A program made the translations under genes and the position numbers. A DNA stretch of 64,000 nt from the NCBI RefSeq assembly GCF_005239225.2, contig NC_133299.1, positions 3,724,967 through 3,788,966 on the forward strand, written 5' to 3'. This DNA comes from Populus alba (lineage: Eukaryota > Streptophyta > Magnoliopsida > Malpighiales > Salicaceae). Below, piece by piece: positions 13,250-26,911 of the stretch. The notes under the pieces were generated by a model. That model had not been told where the DNA came from. It did not search any database and saw nothing but the letters and a program-made list of their open reading frames with translations. The stretch's first letter is position 1. Each line of letters opens with the position of its first letter.

Positions 13250-16200
13250 TCATTGACGATGCCCTTCTGGTAAGGGAACCACCTTATAGAAGGGAACAAC
13301 CCTCTGAGGCAAGGCTCCATCTTCTTCATCGTCATCAAACTCCAGCAAATAACTGTCCAACCAAAACAATAGCAGCTATGAGAGCATGATAAAAATAACA
13401 TAAATAAGAAGGGCATAGCATTTGGAAACCACATGCATAACATATCTTGTTCCAGACTGTACTTCTAAGGGCAAACCATTTACAATCTGCAAAAGTTTTG
13501 TTTCTTAAATATGTCAAGATAGACTACCAGATTAGCCCTCCTATTTTATTATATATTACCATATTGGAGATTCATTGGATAAAACAATTAAGAGAATCTT
13601 TGGAATAATCATTGTGTTCATCTATCTAACAAAAAAAAAATGAAGAAAAAGAATAAAGAAAACCATCAGCAAAGAAACGAAGAAAAGGAAAGCAGGGAGA
13701 AGGGCATGGAATATTGCAACCATTATAGTGTAACATAACGTAAACACCAGAACAATACTAGACAATTTCCAAAATCAGCAAACTAAGGATAGAACATGAG
13801 AAAGATATTACTTACTCATCTGTCTTCCTCTGAAAAACACAGAATGATTTGTTGATGGCATCCCACAGCATGCACAATACAATTAATTGTCAGTCCAAAG
13901 TCAGTCACCAACCATATTCAAAACTGGGAAACAAAACTACTGAAGAGCAGGATTTCCAAGGAAAATTGCAGTTACTTTAGTTTGGATTCAAATCTAATTA
14001 GGTGGATGGAATAGTTACCTTCCGAAGGGGGCTCACAACAGTTGCCTTATAAAGTGCTGTTGTTCCTGGATAGACAGCCAAAACATGTCTCCCAGGAGGA
14101 AAATCTGGGGCACTAGAAGGATCATTTCGCTTGGGGAAAGGAATAATACATGACATGTGCAGCTTGTACTTTCTGAAGCAAGTGAAAAAAAAAAAAAAAA
14201 CCATTCAAGTGAGTAAACCAGCATACTTGGTTAAGGCATTTCATAGGACAAATCACAAGATACTAATGTACAATCTCTGGGAAAGAAATACTGCAAAAGA
14301 GAAATTCAGTTCCTGATAATAAGGGTGTATCAAAAGACAAATCAACCTTTGGCCACCACTCTCTTCGTCATCTCCCGGCTCCTCATCAAGTACTTCGAAT
14401 CTGCACATAAAGTTACTAATTATGGACAGAGTACCAGAAGATTACATATTGAAATAAATGAGCTGGTGGAGTGGCATTTTCTTTTAAGATTATGTACATT
14501 TAGCATTTATTTGAAAATAGAAATCATGTATAATATATTTAACCTGATTTAGCATCACAATAACTTGTGAGGGTTTTTGGCTCAAATAGAAGAAAAAAAA
14601 TGAGGAAAACGTATACATGTAACTGACTCCAAATAGTTCAAGGTGACGAAGCACGGATAGGGATACAGGGAACGGGCAAGACACGGTATAGAAACGTGAT
14701 GTCAATTCTTGAAATCTTAGGATATGATATGTTACAGATAAATTTTAATATTTATTCCCATTTACTCTATTATATTTTAGAAGATGTAAGCTATAGCTAT
14801 TTTTTTAAGAAAAAAGCAAATAAAAAAGCATATTCTATTAATGCACTCGTATTAGTGTGAATGAATACAACTATAACAAGAATGCACAGTCGTATTTTTT
14901 TTTTTTATTTTCTTCAACAATATTCACCAATTATAATCCATGCAAGCTTTGATTGATATTATAAAATTATAAACTACAATCTTCTCAAAATATTATTTTC
15001 TGTGTCCTCAATTATCCAAAATATTCCATGCATATCATGAAGTATTGGGTCAAGTATGGTATCGGATATGGCCTGATAGGACTAGATCAGAGATTTTTAA
15101 GGATATGTGCTTCATAGTGGTTAGAGGTGCAATCAAAATATAGTCCATATACATGACAACATTCTTAAATAATAGGCTAGGTAGGTAGCATCAAAGAAAT
15201 ACCAATGCATTCACATCTATAAAATTACCATTAAAAATGAATTAATAATATGGTGCGCCAAATTATAATAGTCAACAAAACACATCATAAGCGATCCAAC
15301 TATTAGGCAAGGTAATTATTGAAGAATCTCATGTACAACAGCTCAACTTACTCTTTTGTTTCCCTATCAAAATGAATCACTTTTACAACAAACCACTCAT
15401 CCTTTTCAGCATTATCACCTGTGACCCTAGCTGCTACCTGAATATAGCAACATGTCAATCACTTCTGCGAAACAGAATGAAATGGAACTCAACTTGCAAA
15501 ATAATTATATATAAAAAAAAAAAAAAAACAACGAATGAAAGAAAGCAAAGGGGATATAAATATATTCTGTTCTTTAAAAAGACATGCAAACCTGTTCACC
15601 CTTTAGACTAGCACATGCTTCAAGTTGACTTCTTACTGCAGGAGAGAGCCTTGAGATATCTGAATCGGCTTTGATTCTTTTCCTTTTCTGATCATTACCT
15701 TCTGCAATTTATATTACATTTTCTCATGATATATGGAGTTTCTCAAATAACAGTAGCAGCATCTAACTAAAATCAAGATAGAGAAAATGAAATTCATTTT
15801 CCTAGGCATAAGTCATCTATTCTACAGTTCAGCCATCCATGTTTGCATGTCTAAATGCTATCCTGTGTTCAGTATTTATTTAGTTGTATAAGGTCTTGTC
15901 TCATGCTCACTTGGTGCAATATATCATAACCAATGAACATGTCAATCTCTAGTTATTGAAAGTCCCAGGTAGTTAGCTGGTAAAATCTTTTGCACAGTAC
16001 CAGAGACCTAAAGTTATCTTCAGAAAGAATGGTCTTATATTGAGACAACTGGTTTTGTTGTCAGGCCATTGGACAACACATGCACCAAGGACAGTAGTTA
16101 ATAATATTCAAAGCTTCTATAAATGAATTAATGTCTTGAGACAAGGGATGTCTTCCAAAAGAACTTCATCCTTGAGGGTGTGAGGTGGTTCCTTGGCAGT

Positions 16201-19113
16201 GAAATAGCTATATGCTCATTCAAGTTACAAGAGATGCTCAATATATGCCTAAGGTACTTGATATCTAGCAGCTTGAGCACTGATTTCCAATTTTTGGAAT
16301 TGCACGTAGCCCGTACCAGCCTCCTTATGTTCATAAATGTATGCATATACTGCTGCAGAGTTTACTTTCACTTCAATACAAATGAATGATTTGAGTCCCT
16401 AATACATCATGTAGTGATAGACCTTCACTAATTTACACATGAGAACTTCCTTACAACATTATAGTAAACACAAATACTTTCTATATGCACATCTCATATG
16501 CAAAACTCAACAGTATGTAGCACACACCTATCCTTCTTCGTTGTTGACCTGGAGGTCCAGATGGTAACAGAGCATCCAATTGAGTCAACAGGGCACCGGA
16601 AACACTGCATCCAAAGAGAGAGAGAAATATGGTTGGTCTAAACTATCAATTACATTCAAAACTAACACATGTTAGGAGCCATCCACTACAGCATATCTTT
16701 AACATACTACACATTATGAAAGAATTTTATTGAGCAAGCACAAACACTCAGCTTTAGTCAGAAGGGAGAGAGTGGTTAACTTTACTAAAGATTTATATAC
16801 ATGTACCTTACTTCACTCTCTGAAAGTTCTTTGGCCTGAGTATATAAACTTTTAAGCTTTGCCAACGAGGTATCACCAGGCTTCTCAACCACCTCAGGAG
16901 CTGCATTAAAAAGCAAAAATTCAAAGTTAATAGAACAGTTGAAGAGGAATGCTATAAACACAATTAAATCTTGCAAACAATTATTACCAGTTATTGCTGT
17001 GGTTATTCTAGTTCATGACAAACCAATCAAATTAATTTTATATAAACCATCCATCACTTGCCACATCTATATGAAAGCACTTTTTGTATGATTTGTTCCA
17101 TGTAAAATCTTTCATTAATATAAACTAGCAGTAATAGTTAACAATGTGTATTAAATAAAAAAATCCAGAAGCTGTAAAAAAAAATTTAATAATTATATCC
17201 TAGAGTTTTATGTAGATTCAATCACTATCTGCTAAGAATGAAAAAAGGGGGAGGAAAAGCTTGACAAGCTAGACTTCGAGAGGCAATTAATGGGATGCAC
17301 ATTTACAACTATACAGAGGATGCAAAGGGGATGAAACTGCAAAAAGAATCATCTGCCACATTACGTTTGCAAGAAATCTAACATAGAATCATGAGCAGGA
17401 AAAAAAATTCCTCCTTTGATATTCTTTAATTTAGCTGCTGAGCTTACTAAAACAATTCTCTAAAAGGTAGAAATTTAAACCAGCATGTGTTATTTATGAC
17501 TGGAAGTGTATATGGTATATTATATATATATAAAAAAAAAAATTGCAAGTTGGAGAAGAAAGCCAATCTTTAAGACTTGGTTTTCCAGAGACAGGTTCCA
17601 CTTTTTCCTATTCATTAGCTTCTGCACTGTGTTGTTAAAAGTGCTATATGCAGTTAAGCAACAACAGATCTTGGACGGAAGTTGAAGGCTTAAGACATGG
17701 TGTAAACTTGAGGAAATAAAACACAGCTTTGAAATATAATAAATGGTTTACATGATAATGATTCATAAAAACATAAAAGGAAAAAAGACTGGAAAAATTA
17801 ATAACTTTAACTTATTAAGTCTATTTAGCATGTCGTTTCAAGCAAGACATGTATCTTTCAAATAAAATGCAAAATAGCAAAACATCATACAAGGAAAAAT
17901 AAATAAATAAACTAATTGGTTCAGCATGCTATGCCATCAACTACAAAAATTCAACAAATATCATCGATTTGATGGCTCATGTTTGAGGTATACATGTTTG
18001 CCCAGTTAAGGCACCTTACCTACACTTTAAGAAATGTTGTAGTCTTGGCACTTTATGCCTTGCATCAACAGCATGGTGTAAGGCACAGTTTTAACAAAGA
18101 TGCTTTTGTGCAGAGCTAACACAAAGATCACTCAATAACAGCACATATATAATTCTTTTATTATTATTATTATTATTTACACGAACAAGCAAAAGATGAG
18201 TAGAAAAAATGAAGATCACACCATAACAAGCTTGTTACCTGAGATGTATTAAATCCCATCCAAATCTATAATAACCCCCAAATAAAGCATTACAAGCACG
18301 TATAACAACGTGATGAGGCAAGCATGTATTTTCCTTTTTCCAAAGAAACATATAAAATGACGGATTTTGTTAAGACTCTTTCCCCCACCCCACTTTCTTT
18401 ACCCAAGCAGCTGGCGATCACAACATTTAAGAAAAAATTCTTAATGATACCAAACATTTTCAATCTTTACAAGCTTTGCAAATTACTTAGACATGAGACA
18501 CGTTCATTTTCTAGTATAACAAAACCCGTGTAAATACCATCTCCACGCCATCAATTTACTACAAACTAACTTCAATCAACTCATGCCATAGCCGTATTAA
18601 ACTTCAATTACTCATAACATCAATTTAATTCAATGAGTCATCGCTAAATCTTACCACAGGTTGCATTAAAAATGATTACCTGTAAGCAACCTACGTACTA
18701 CATTGCATAGATTTGATTACGAATTGAGAAAAACCCAGTTATCATTACATGCAATTCACCAGTATAAAACAAACCCATTAAGCGTAACCTCAAATTTAAC
18801 CCAATCTCAACATGATTCAAGCTAAAAAAGGAAACAAACCCATTAAGCATAACCTAAAATATAACCCAATCTTAACATAATTCAAGCTAAAAATAGGAAC
18901 TCTCCCTGGCATCAAAATTTCAATAATCTAAAAAAAACCCGTTAATCTATAAGACTGATGACAAAAAAAAAGGGAGAATAGAAGAGAAACTTAACTAGCT
19001 TGAAGCTTCTTGTGCATTTTGTTAATCTCTAAAAGAACTTCCTCTTGCTCTTTCCTTAACCGATCGAGCTCTTTCGAGTTCTCCAAAATTAACCCAATGT
19101 CCGATGACGCCAT
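13250..19113 (-). CDS. SGF29: SGF29, SAGA-associated factor 29 homologue, tandem Tudor protein (nine exons, 269 aa)
   Basis: Exons on the reverse strand: 19113-18996, 16900-16807, 16604-16528, 15701-15592, 15437-15352, 14400-14347, 14172-14019, 13829-13816 and 13352-13250 (810 nt with stop). SGF29 is the H3K4me2/3 reader of the SAGA histone-acetyltransferase complex in the nucleus. The N-terminus (residues 1-70) is charged and helical (ELDRLRKEQEEVLLEINK). A basic segment KRKR follows, then the SGF29 tandem Tudor domain from about residue 134. The expected methyl-lysine cage aromatics are present: Tyr214 in VYPGTT, Tyr221 in ALYKA, Phe241 in LLEFDDD. Length matches the roughly 270-aa Arabidopsis protein. 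Exon 8 is only 14 nt, but frame and conserved residues require it. Exon 1 is separated by a 2.1-kb intron. The gene appears intact. Confidence 0.95.
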
Positions 19114-20399
19114 CGTTTTCTTGGAAGAACCAGAATCACAATCTGTTGTATATTTTTTCTGTTTCAGAAAGAAGAAAAAACAAAAACTAAAGTTGGAATT
19201 CGATCATGTCTTACGTTGTTGTCAATGAATAGAAAAGAACACAAGGCTTTTGTTTAGATATTTTCGTAATTTCTCGGAAATTAGTGGATAATAAAGTATT
19301 TTTAAATTAGGATGAGGATTTGACACGTGCGAGAGAGGATACGATCATTGGAGTGGAGTGGAGTGGATCTCGACTCCGTAAAATCTTAACCTGTGTTCAC
19401 TTAATCCGAGCCTTTTAAAATAAATGGATGGTTAAGATATTAAAAGCTAATATTTCCTTAATAAGTCGTTGAGATTTAATATGATTATTTCCCAAGTGCC
19501 TCTAAATAATTTATTTAGGAATTTTTTTAATCTTCTTTTGCTTTTCAAGATTTTCTAACATAAAATTAAAAGTGGATATTAAGGTAAGTATAAACATAAA
19601 ATGACTTAATATTGTTGATTTACTAAGAAAACATTAGTTGTTGAAATGTTCAGTAATTAATTTTAATTGAAACACAAATTGATTCAAAAATACTTAATAA
19701 AAAAAAACTTTATATTTTAAAAATAATTTTTTAATTTTTAATTTTTTTTTTTTGGAAACTTAATCATCATATTTCAAACATTTTGAAATCCTAATTTTTC
19801 AAATTGAATGACAAGTATTAATAAAAACTAAAATTTCTTTGAAAAATATTTTTCATTCAAACTTCATGGTACTTATAGAAACTATATAATGATGGTTTTT
19901 TTATTTCCATAAAAAATTCATGTAAATTAGCTATTAGGGGTGGTGAGATATTTTCACAAGATTTATTTATCATTATTAAATTGAATAAAAATAATTCAAT
20001 CTTTATCTATTTTTAAAATATAACAAAATGACTTAATTATATTTCAAAGCAAAGATTTAAAACTAGCATTGATGGGCTTTTTGGTATTTTCATATTGTTT
20101 TTTTTGTTATTATTCAATTGGCATGAAGGCAACTTGGCATTTGAATAAATATAAAATATAATTAAAAAAAAAAGTGGCTATCATATGCAATGCATTTTCC
20201 AGCATGTGGAGAACACCCATTTCCTTTGAGCGGCACATATGACACCTTTTAGCTATTAAAATCTCATTTTTATTGTGTCGTTGAAAGTGTCGCATTGTCA
20301 TCTTCCTTTTAGGATCATGTTGGTGCAATGATGCGATGCTGGTAACACTTTTTTTTCTCTCTCTCTTCCCCTTGAAATTCATGCTAGTCATGTAAAGTT
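19114..20399. other. Upstream region of SGF29 and adjoining intergenic sequence
   Basis: The first 150 bases upstream of the SGF29 start probably include its 5' UTR and promoter, but I could not place a clear TATA box. The rest is AT-rich and gene-free. A reverse-strand open frame at 20110-20391 matches nothing and borders the repeat array that follows. Confidence 0.5.
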
Positions 20400-21545
20400 T
20401 CAGAGTTGCCCCTTGATTTATTAAAATTTCAACTTCAGTCTTTATTTATTTTTATTTTTTTACCCTTTTATAAAGTTTTAATTAGTTTTTAATTTCATCA
20501 TTTATTCCTAATTTGTGATATGTTATTTTTTATCCTCATTCTTTTTTTTTTTTAATCCTTTCATTAAATTAACTTCTTTTTTAATTTCATTATTCAATAA
20601 AAAAATATAGTTGTTCTCTAATCTAATTTTTTATTTCAATTTTGATCCTCATTATTTGAATTGTCCTTTTGTTAAATTAATTTTTATTTTCAATTACACC
20701 TTTCAATAAAAGATTTGTAGTTATCCTCATTTTTTTAATTTTCCTTTTCTAAAATTAGTTTTTCTTTTCAATTCTAGTTTTCAATAAAAAAAAAATTAGT
20801 TATCCACTATTTTCATGTTGATCATCAGTTTTTTAATTGCTATTTTATTGTTTTGGATCCTTTTGTATAGTTTTTTTTTTTCAATTTCATCATTCAATAT
20901 TTAATAGTTAAATTTTATCCTTCAATTAAAAAATTTTAATTGTCCACTATTTCTATATTGATCATTAGTCTCTTAATTGCTATTTTATTATTTTAGATCC
21001 TTTTGCAGAGTTTTTATTTTTTAATTTCATCTTACAACATTTAATAGTTCAATTTCATCCTTCAATAAAAAATATTTAGTTGTCCTTTAATTTATTTTTT
21101 ATCTCAATGTTGATCCTTATTTTTTTATTGCTATTTTTTTGGGATCTTTTTCTATGTCTTTTTTCTTCAATTTCATATTTAAACAATTGATTGGTTGAGG
21201 ATCAAGCTTAGTGTTTTTTTTCAGGTGGGATGCTTTTGGTCTAATGACTTGAGTTATAGGTTTGGAAAGTTAACATAGTTTAACATTTTTTTTGTTTACT
21301 TTTTTTTTATTTCATCATTCAACATTATATTTTTTTAATAAAACAAATGAGTTATCGGGATATCTCAATTTCATAACCTGAGTCGTTGGTTTAACAAGTT
21401 AATCAAGGTTGGTATGACCTTTTTTATAGGATCTTTTTTTTAAAAAAAGAAATTTTAAAATTTTTTTGAACATTTTTTTACTAAATAATAATAATAATTC
21501 GACTTTGCAATGTAGCATGGGTCAACGTATAGTGATAACTATAAT
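20400..21545. repeat. Degenerate T-rich repeat array (copy B, inverted relative to copy A)
   Basis: This is the complementary-strand version of the array at 6.95-9.48 kb. Units read 'caatttcatccttcaa', 'ttaattgctattttatt' and 'ggatccttttg', whose reverse complements match units of copy A. At the right end a block with 'taacctgagtcgttgg' and 'aacaagttaatcaagg' corresponds to the 'gacccgagtcatgag' block of copy A. It encodes nothing. Confidence 0.6.
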
Positions 21546-23779
21546 TCTAATTTTTTTTTTGACATAAAATCTCTTTAAAATGCCAAACTTGACACCTATA
21601 AATTCCAAAGTAATTTGAAAACCTAACCCATTCAAGCACTATTTTCTTTTCCTCGTTTGTTTTAATCCAAAAGTTTGCAAACCCCGAAGTAATTACTTTC
21701 TTTGAAAATCGAGCTCTTCAAGTTGTAGCTTTTTTTTCTTTCTTTTTTTCATTTTCTTCATAACCCTAAACTTTAAAAACATGAAATTAAGAATTGTCTA
21801 TAATAAAAGTAACCCTCAACAACTTAATGGATGACAAGCATTAGCCTAGTAGTGCAAGGAAAATAAATTGAGTTAAAGGACAATTTTAGTAAGATTTTAT
21901 ATCCAAACTAGAATCTGAATCAATCATGTTTATAAATTATAATTTTGCTAATATAATACTTAAATTATGAGTTATTTTTATAGTTTTGAATTTCACTAAA
22001 TATCCATTGAACCATACAAAATACCTATGCATCCATTGGATTTTCGTGTAGTACTTTCTTTTCACATTAAACCCAAAAAAGAACAAACATACAACTAGAA
22101 AGTTATGAAAAGTCTTTACCATTATTCCAGCATCTTGAAGGGTGAGATACTAGCTTGAAAGATGGTATTAGTCCGTGGCCGCTATAAAATTATGGAAATG
22201 GAAAGAAGAAGAAAAAGAGAGAGAAAAAAAAAGAATTTGATAGAAAATATCCTATCCCTTTTTATGAATTTTTATATTAGATTCAAAGTATTTATGATAC
22301 ATTACAAGTTTATATATGGGCTAATCCTAGTACATATGGAAACAATATAGAAAACAAATTTTCAAACTAGAGCAAGGAAATTACAAAATATAAATCTATA
22401 TTTTTTTATATGGTTATAATGTCTTTTACGCTTTCTCATCAATATTAAGCTTTAATAAGCGTTGTAAATGTTTTTTGGGTGGAGGCACACATCCAACTTG
22501 GATTGATGTTGTTATAGGATTAAATTAAGGTAAGATTTTTTTTTTTTAAGTTTTCTTCATTATACTTGTTTTTTTTATTTTATTTAAAATTTTTTTTATT
22601 CTTAATAATTGTATGAATGTTGTTGTAGGATTTTTTTTTTATGTGAGATCAATTTTGTTGGATTTTAGTTGTTTTTTTTAATTTTATTGTTCAATTTCAA
22701 TTAAATTAATTTATTTGGTATTGGATTATGAGTTTTGGAATATGTTTTCTAGGTTAGGTGGAAACTGTTTTTAGTTAATTTATTTAATTGTAGTTGTTGT
22801 GTATTTTTTTAGTATTATTATTGAGTATCACTATTGAGTTTTGATTTATATTAATTTAATTATTTCTATTTTTGTTAAATAGATTGTTTTAAAAATATTT
22901 TTAAATAATTATTGACGGTATTACCGACATATTAAGTTTGTTGATATATTCTAAAGAGTTGGGAAAAAAAAATTACTACAAATATCAATGTGTCCTTGTT
23001 TAATCACTAACAAAATTGCATATGGTATTTTTATCAGTTACATGAAAAAATTCCCGAGGGAAATACCGATAGAATGAAGTAGGTAAAATTTTTTTGACGT
23101 ATTTTTATCATTAGTAAATCTATAGGTAATTTTACTATTGACAGACTCACTGATATATAAAAAATTATCGATGTAGCATTTTTATCTATGAGCCCGTCAA
23201 TAAATTTATTACCGATAAAATATGAGAATAAATACTGACAGAAAATTCCGACGGTAAATCTAAGAATTCTACTAATGCAATATGAAAATTGACCAACATT
23301 AGGACATGCTAGTCTCATGAATAATGTCAAAGACATAGTGATATTTGAAGAAAAATAGCTCATAAGAAGTATATTGTACCTAAATACCAAGAAAGTAACT
23401 CAAATGACCCAAGTTTTGAATAAAAAATTATATGCTAAAATGAGTAATTAGATGAGTCATAAAATAAAGATCATTACATGTAATAAGGATATATTCAATA
23501 TAGACCAAAATATAAATACATATGGTTAAGGATCTGTGTATAAAAATGAAGTTTTTATTTTATATCCATAAAAGTCAAGACATAAAAAGAATTGGTTATG
23601 CTGATTGAACAATGCACATGGTGTCTATTTAAGTCTATTTTAAAAGACTTATAAAATTTGCATATATGATGAAAAAAGATAAAGATTAAAAAAAACTTGG
23701 ATGTTGTTGTATTTAAACATCAATATCAAGAAAACTATTAAGAAATACATTATGAAAATCCAACTAAAAAATATACTAG
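21546..23779. other. Gene-free AT-rich intergenic stretch
   Basis: Long T and A runs and no recognisable protein. The reverse-strand open frame 23034-23390 has no family motifs and no splice context. It may contain ends of the copia remnant that follows, but I could not find LTRs. Confidence 0.5.
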
Positions 23780-25480
23780 CCTTAGAAAGTAGCAATAACT
23801 AAAATTATTTGAATTGTAGCTGGTTGGTTAACTAGATTGAAGATCTCGTCAAAGTAAATACCTTTATGTTAATTATACCCTTTAGCTACCAAATGAATCT
23901 TATAGCACTCAATAGACTCATTGATTATCCATTTAATCAAGTACATCCATTTTCAGCTTACAACATTTATAGAGAGATAAAAAAAAAAAAACTAAATACT
24001 AAGTGTGTTTATGGACCAACATAGCAAATTTTATAGCCATAATTGAATTCCATTTAGGATGTTATTTAGCTTTAGTATAACAATTAGGTTTCAATAAAAA
24101 GTGTGAAGCAATCATGCTTAAAAAAAGATGCAGGACATGATAGTGTTTATGATGATGTTAATATAAGGTCATAACATGAGTATGAATAAGAATATGTAGT
24201 GGAAGATTCAAAGGAGAAGATGAATTAAAGGAGTTATTATCCATGATAACATTGAGATCAAAAGTAATAGGTAAAAACCTAGAGGTGGATGAATGATGAG
24301 AGATAACACAAGACTATATTAAAGTTGGAGAATAAGAACCAGAGAGAGAGAGAGATATGAAGTAACACTTGGAGTCCAACAACTAAGATATAAAGGGAAA
24401 AGAGGTAAGATAAAGAAAAACACAGAAAAAAAAAAATAATAAGATAGACAAAACAATGATAATAGATAGAGAATTGATATTAGAAGGATATAAAGATAAG
24501 GACTATAATGATGGAGAGAAAACTAATGAAGTGGACTTGGTATAAGGAAATGGAAACTCATGGAATGTACAATGATGGACAATGTAGGCACCATGATCCA
24601 TGCAATGATATCATAGATGATCTGAATTATAATCAAGGAAGACAATTAAGGTAAAGTGAAAATCAAGTTTATATTTATTGTATCGATGCAGAATAAAAAA
24701 GTATAAAGAACCAAAAACCTTTAAAAATGCATGGTCAGGTTATCATTTGAAAAGTTTTGAAAAAAATATTAATAATGAAGAATTGGTGCCGGTATTTAGT
24801 TGATAAGAAAAAAAAATAAAAGTTTCAAAGACATGAGGATAAATTGTTTTATAAAAGAGAAGTATGTCCAAGTAAAGTGAGGTCAATTTCAATAATAATA
24901 CCGATAACAACATTCCACGAACCTATTATGCTCGTATGTATAAGGATAAATAATATAATGTGCAATGCCTACAATTTTAAAATATAAAATTAGTTTCTAA
25001 AACTCGCCTCCTTGGTGACTCTAAAATTATTTTATATGAGTTCAAAACTAATTTTCGACTAACTTTTAAAACTAGATAAAAACATCATAAATCTTGAATT
25101 TATTACACAAAGAAAAAAAAACCATATGTATTTGAAAAAAATTATCAATAACAATAGCAAACATTCGTATATCTATTCATTGAATAGGATGATGAGGGAC
25201 CCATAAAATCAATATAAGTTGAGTCTAACAAAGCTAAACCAATATGCTTCGATAAACCTAAATGAGATTGACTAGACTTGTCTAAAGGGAAAGCTATTTA
25301 ATTAAAATGATACTTGGCCAAGAAAAATCAGAAAAGCCTTATTAGAGAGAATTCAATGCAATATACGAGAACATGGATGACCAAACTATTGATGCCAAAC
25401 TCCATGGCAAAGTTTATGATAGATAACACTTGAGGACTATAGTTAGAGGGTTGGTATTACAATTTGTATAAACCATTTTT
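23780..25480 (-). mobile_element. Ty1/copia retrotransposon remnant
   Basis: Reverse-strand translation gives decayed copia polyprotein blocks in the right order. The gag-pre-integrase pattern (WHQ, stop, FGHPCSRIL) is near 25375-25425. The 'AKYHFN' and 'TYIDFMGPS' segments, matching the usual GKSHxLPF and HxDxWGPS integrase entry, lie near 25200-25320. The start of reverse transcriptase (ECYKIHLVAKGYN, usual form YKARLVAKGYTQ) is near 23880-23920. Stops and frame changes are frequent and LTRs were not found. Flanking sequence up to about 26.3 kb may be the gag part of the same element. Confidence 0.7.
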
Positions 25481-26679
25481 AATTATGTTGGACATAAGGA
25501 TAACTTTAAAAAATTGATCATTGATAAGATAAAAGTGATTATGAAATTTAAAGAAAACATTATTATCTAAAGAAAATTATCTTATAGAAAAAAGAATTTC
25601 ATGATATTATGAACATATAAAATAAAAGATAATATTAGGAAATTTTAAGGTATATGAATTGAAGTATTGTCAAGGTGAGAGATATTAATTTTTTTTTTTA
25701 TCATCACCTGTTTGATCAAAGCTAATATAGGGTTCTATTATGCCTTGACATGTTGTGTTGCTCTAACATTAAGATGCCATAATAGACCATGATTAGAGGA
25801 GAGCAATTAGTTAAAGCATTGATGGCAAAACTTGAAAGATCCAAAATTGAAAAGTCCAAAAGTTTCCTCTAAGAAGAGAACTAACACTGGAAAAGAAAAG
25901 GAAATATGATAAGGTAGTATGATTATAATTTTTGTAGGCTTAACACTAAGTTTGGGTGTTTTATTATAGTTGATTTGAATCTGATTTACTTTCTCGAAAT
26001 AAATTTTTTTTTATTTTGCTAACCTCACTGATCTTTATTATGCCTTATAATGAAAATACCATTTTTACTAGAAAAGAAATAAGATTTAAAGTTGTTACAT
26101 TATCAACAAAAGTGGACTATCTATCGATATTAATCGAGAGGATTATAACATTATTGGTAGACGTGGTCTAATGAAGAGCATGCAAAAGTCATAATTATGT
26201 AAGAATTTATGGCTCAAGAGTAAAACTATACAATTTCAAGAAAGTAACTAGTTCAACTCGAGCTATTCAAGTGATCATCAAGCCCTTGAACTCTAATCAT
26301 CGAACTTTAAACAAATATAGGTTAAAAATTATAAGAGTGAGTGGCTTATTAATTGTTACCACTTCATTGGTGTTTGCTTTCCATGATGCATACACGTATA
26401 AATTAATTCTTTGGGTAGTTGTTGCAGTTTAAAAAGGCTCAAGTGAAGAGATGTAATTTTAGTTTGGCAAAGTCAGGGTTGATTTTAGAGTTGTCCAAAT
26501 AAAGTAAGAAATCTGACAATTATTCATATGAGATAATACATCAATAGACAAAAATACAATTCAAGTATTCATTATCAATTGATTTTGTTGAGCCTAGTGC
26601 AGGTGATCCAGGTTTGGGTATGACAGTGGATGTATTTTCTATGATAAGAAGGGTGGATGAACATGGTTTTGACCTATCA
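25481..26679. other. Sequence between copia remnant and SINE
   Basis: AT-rich and gene-free. The left part is plausibly the protease/gag end of the reverse-oriented copia remnant, but I see no motif that proves it. Confidence 0.4.
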
Positions 26680-26695
26680 ATTAAGTCATGCAAGC

Positions 26696-26895
26696 TGCAC
26701 ATGGGGTTGTGCCTCAGCGGTGGAAGAGACTTGTTCTTTTCCATTGCATATGGGTTCGAATCTTATTATACACGTCTACCACCCCCCGCAGTACCTTACA
26801 TGTTCACTGGGCTTGCAAGATGTTCAATGGACCCCAGAGATTAGTTATGGTGCCCGCAAGCTAGCCCGAACACCTCGTGTTATAAAAAAAAAAAA
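26696..26895 (+). mobile_element. tRNA-derived SINE with target-site duplications
   Basis: A 200-bp unit, clearly less AT-rich than its surroundings. It carries a Pol III box A-like motif (tgcctcagcgg, about 26712) and a box B (gggttcgaatc, about 26751) at tRNA-like spacing, and ends in a poly-A run. It is flanked by 16-base direct repeats at 26680-26695 and 26896-26911 that differ at one base (attaagtcatgcaagc and attaaatcatgcaagc). Boxes, A tail and long target duplication together are diagnostic of a SINE. The element is non-coding. The family name is not assigned here; Salicaceae SINE families would be the first place to look. Confidence 0.85.
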
Positions 26896-26911
26896 ATTAA
26901 ATCATGCAAGC

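Noticed and set aside
14640..15090. Possible dispersed element in an SGF29 intron ('gaagcacggatagggatac', 'tcaagtatggtatcggatatg')
   Set aside because: The words look repeat-like, but I could not find ends, inverted termini or target duplications, so no feature is claimed.
23034..23390. 118-codon reverse-strand open frame
   Set aside because: No recognisable motif, AT-driven composition, next to a copia remnant; chance open frame is the simpler reading.
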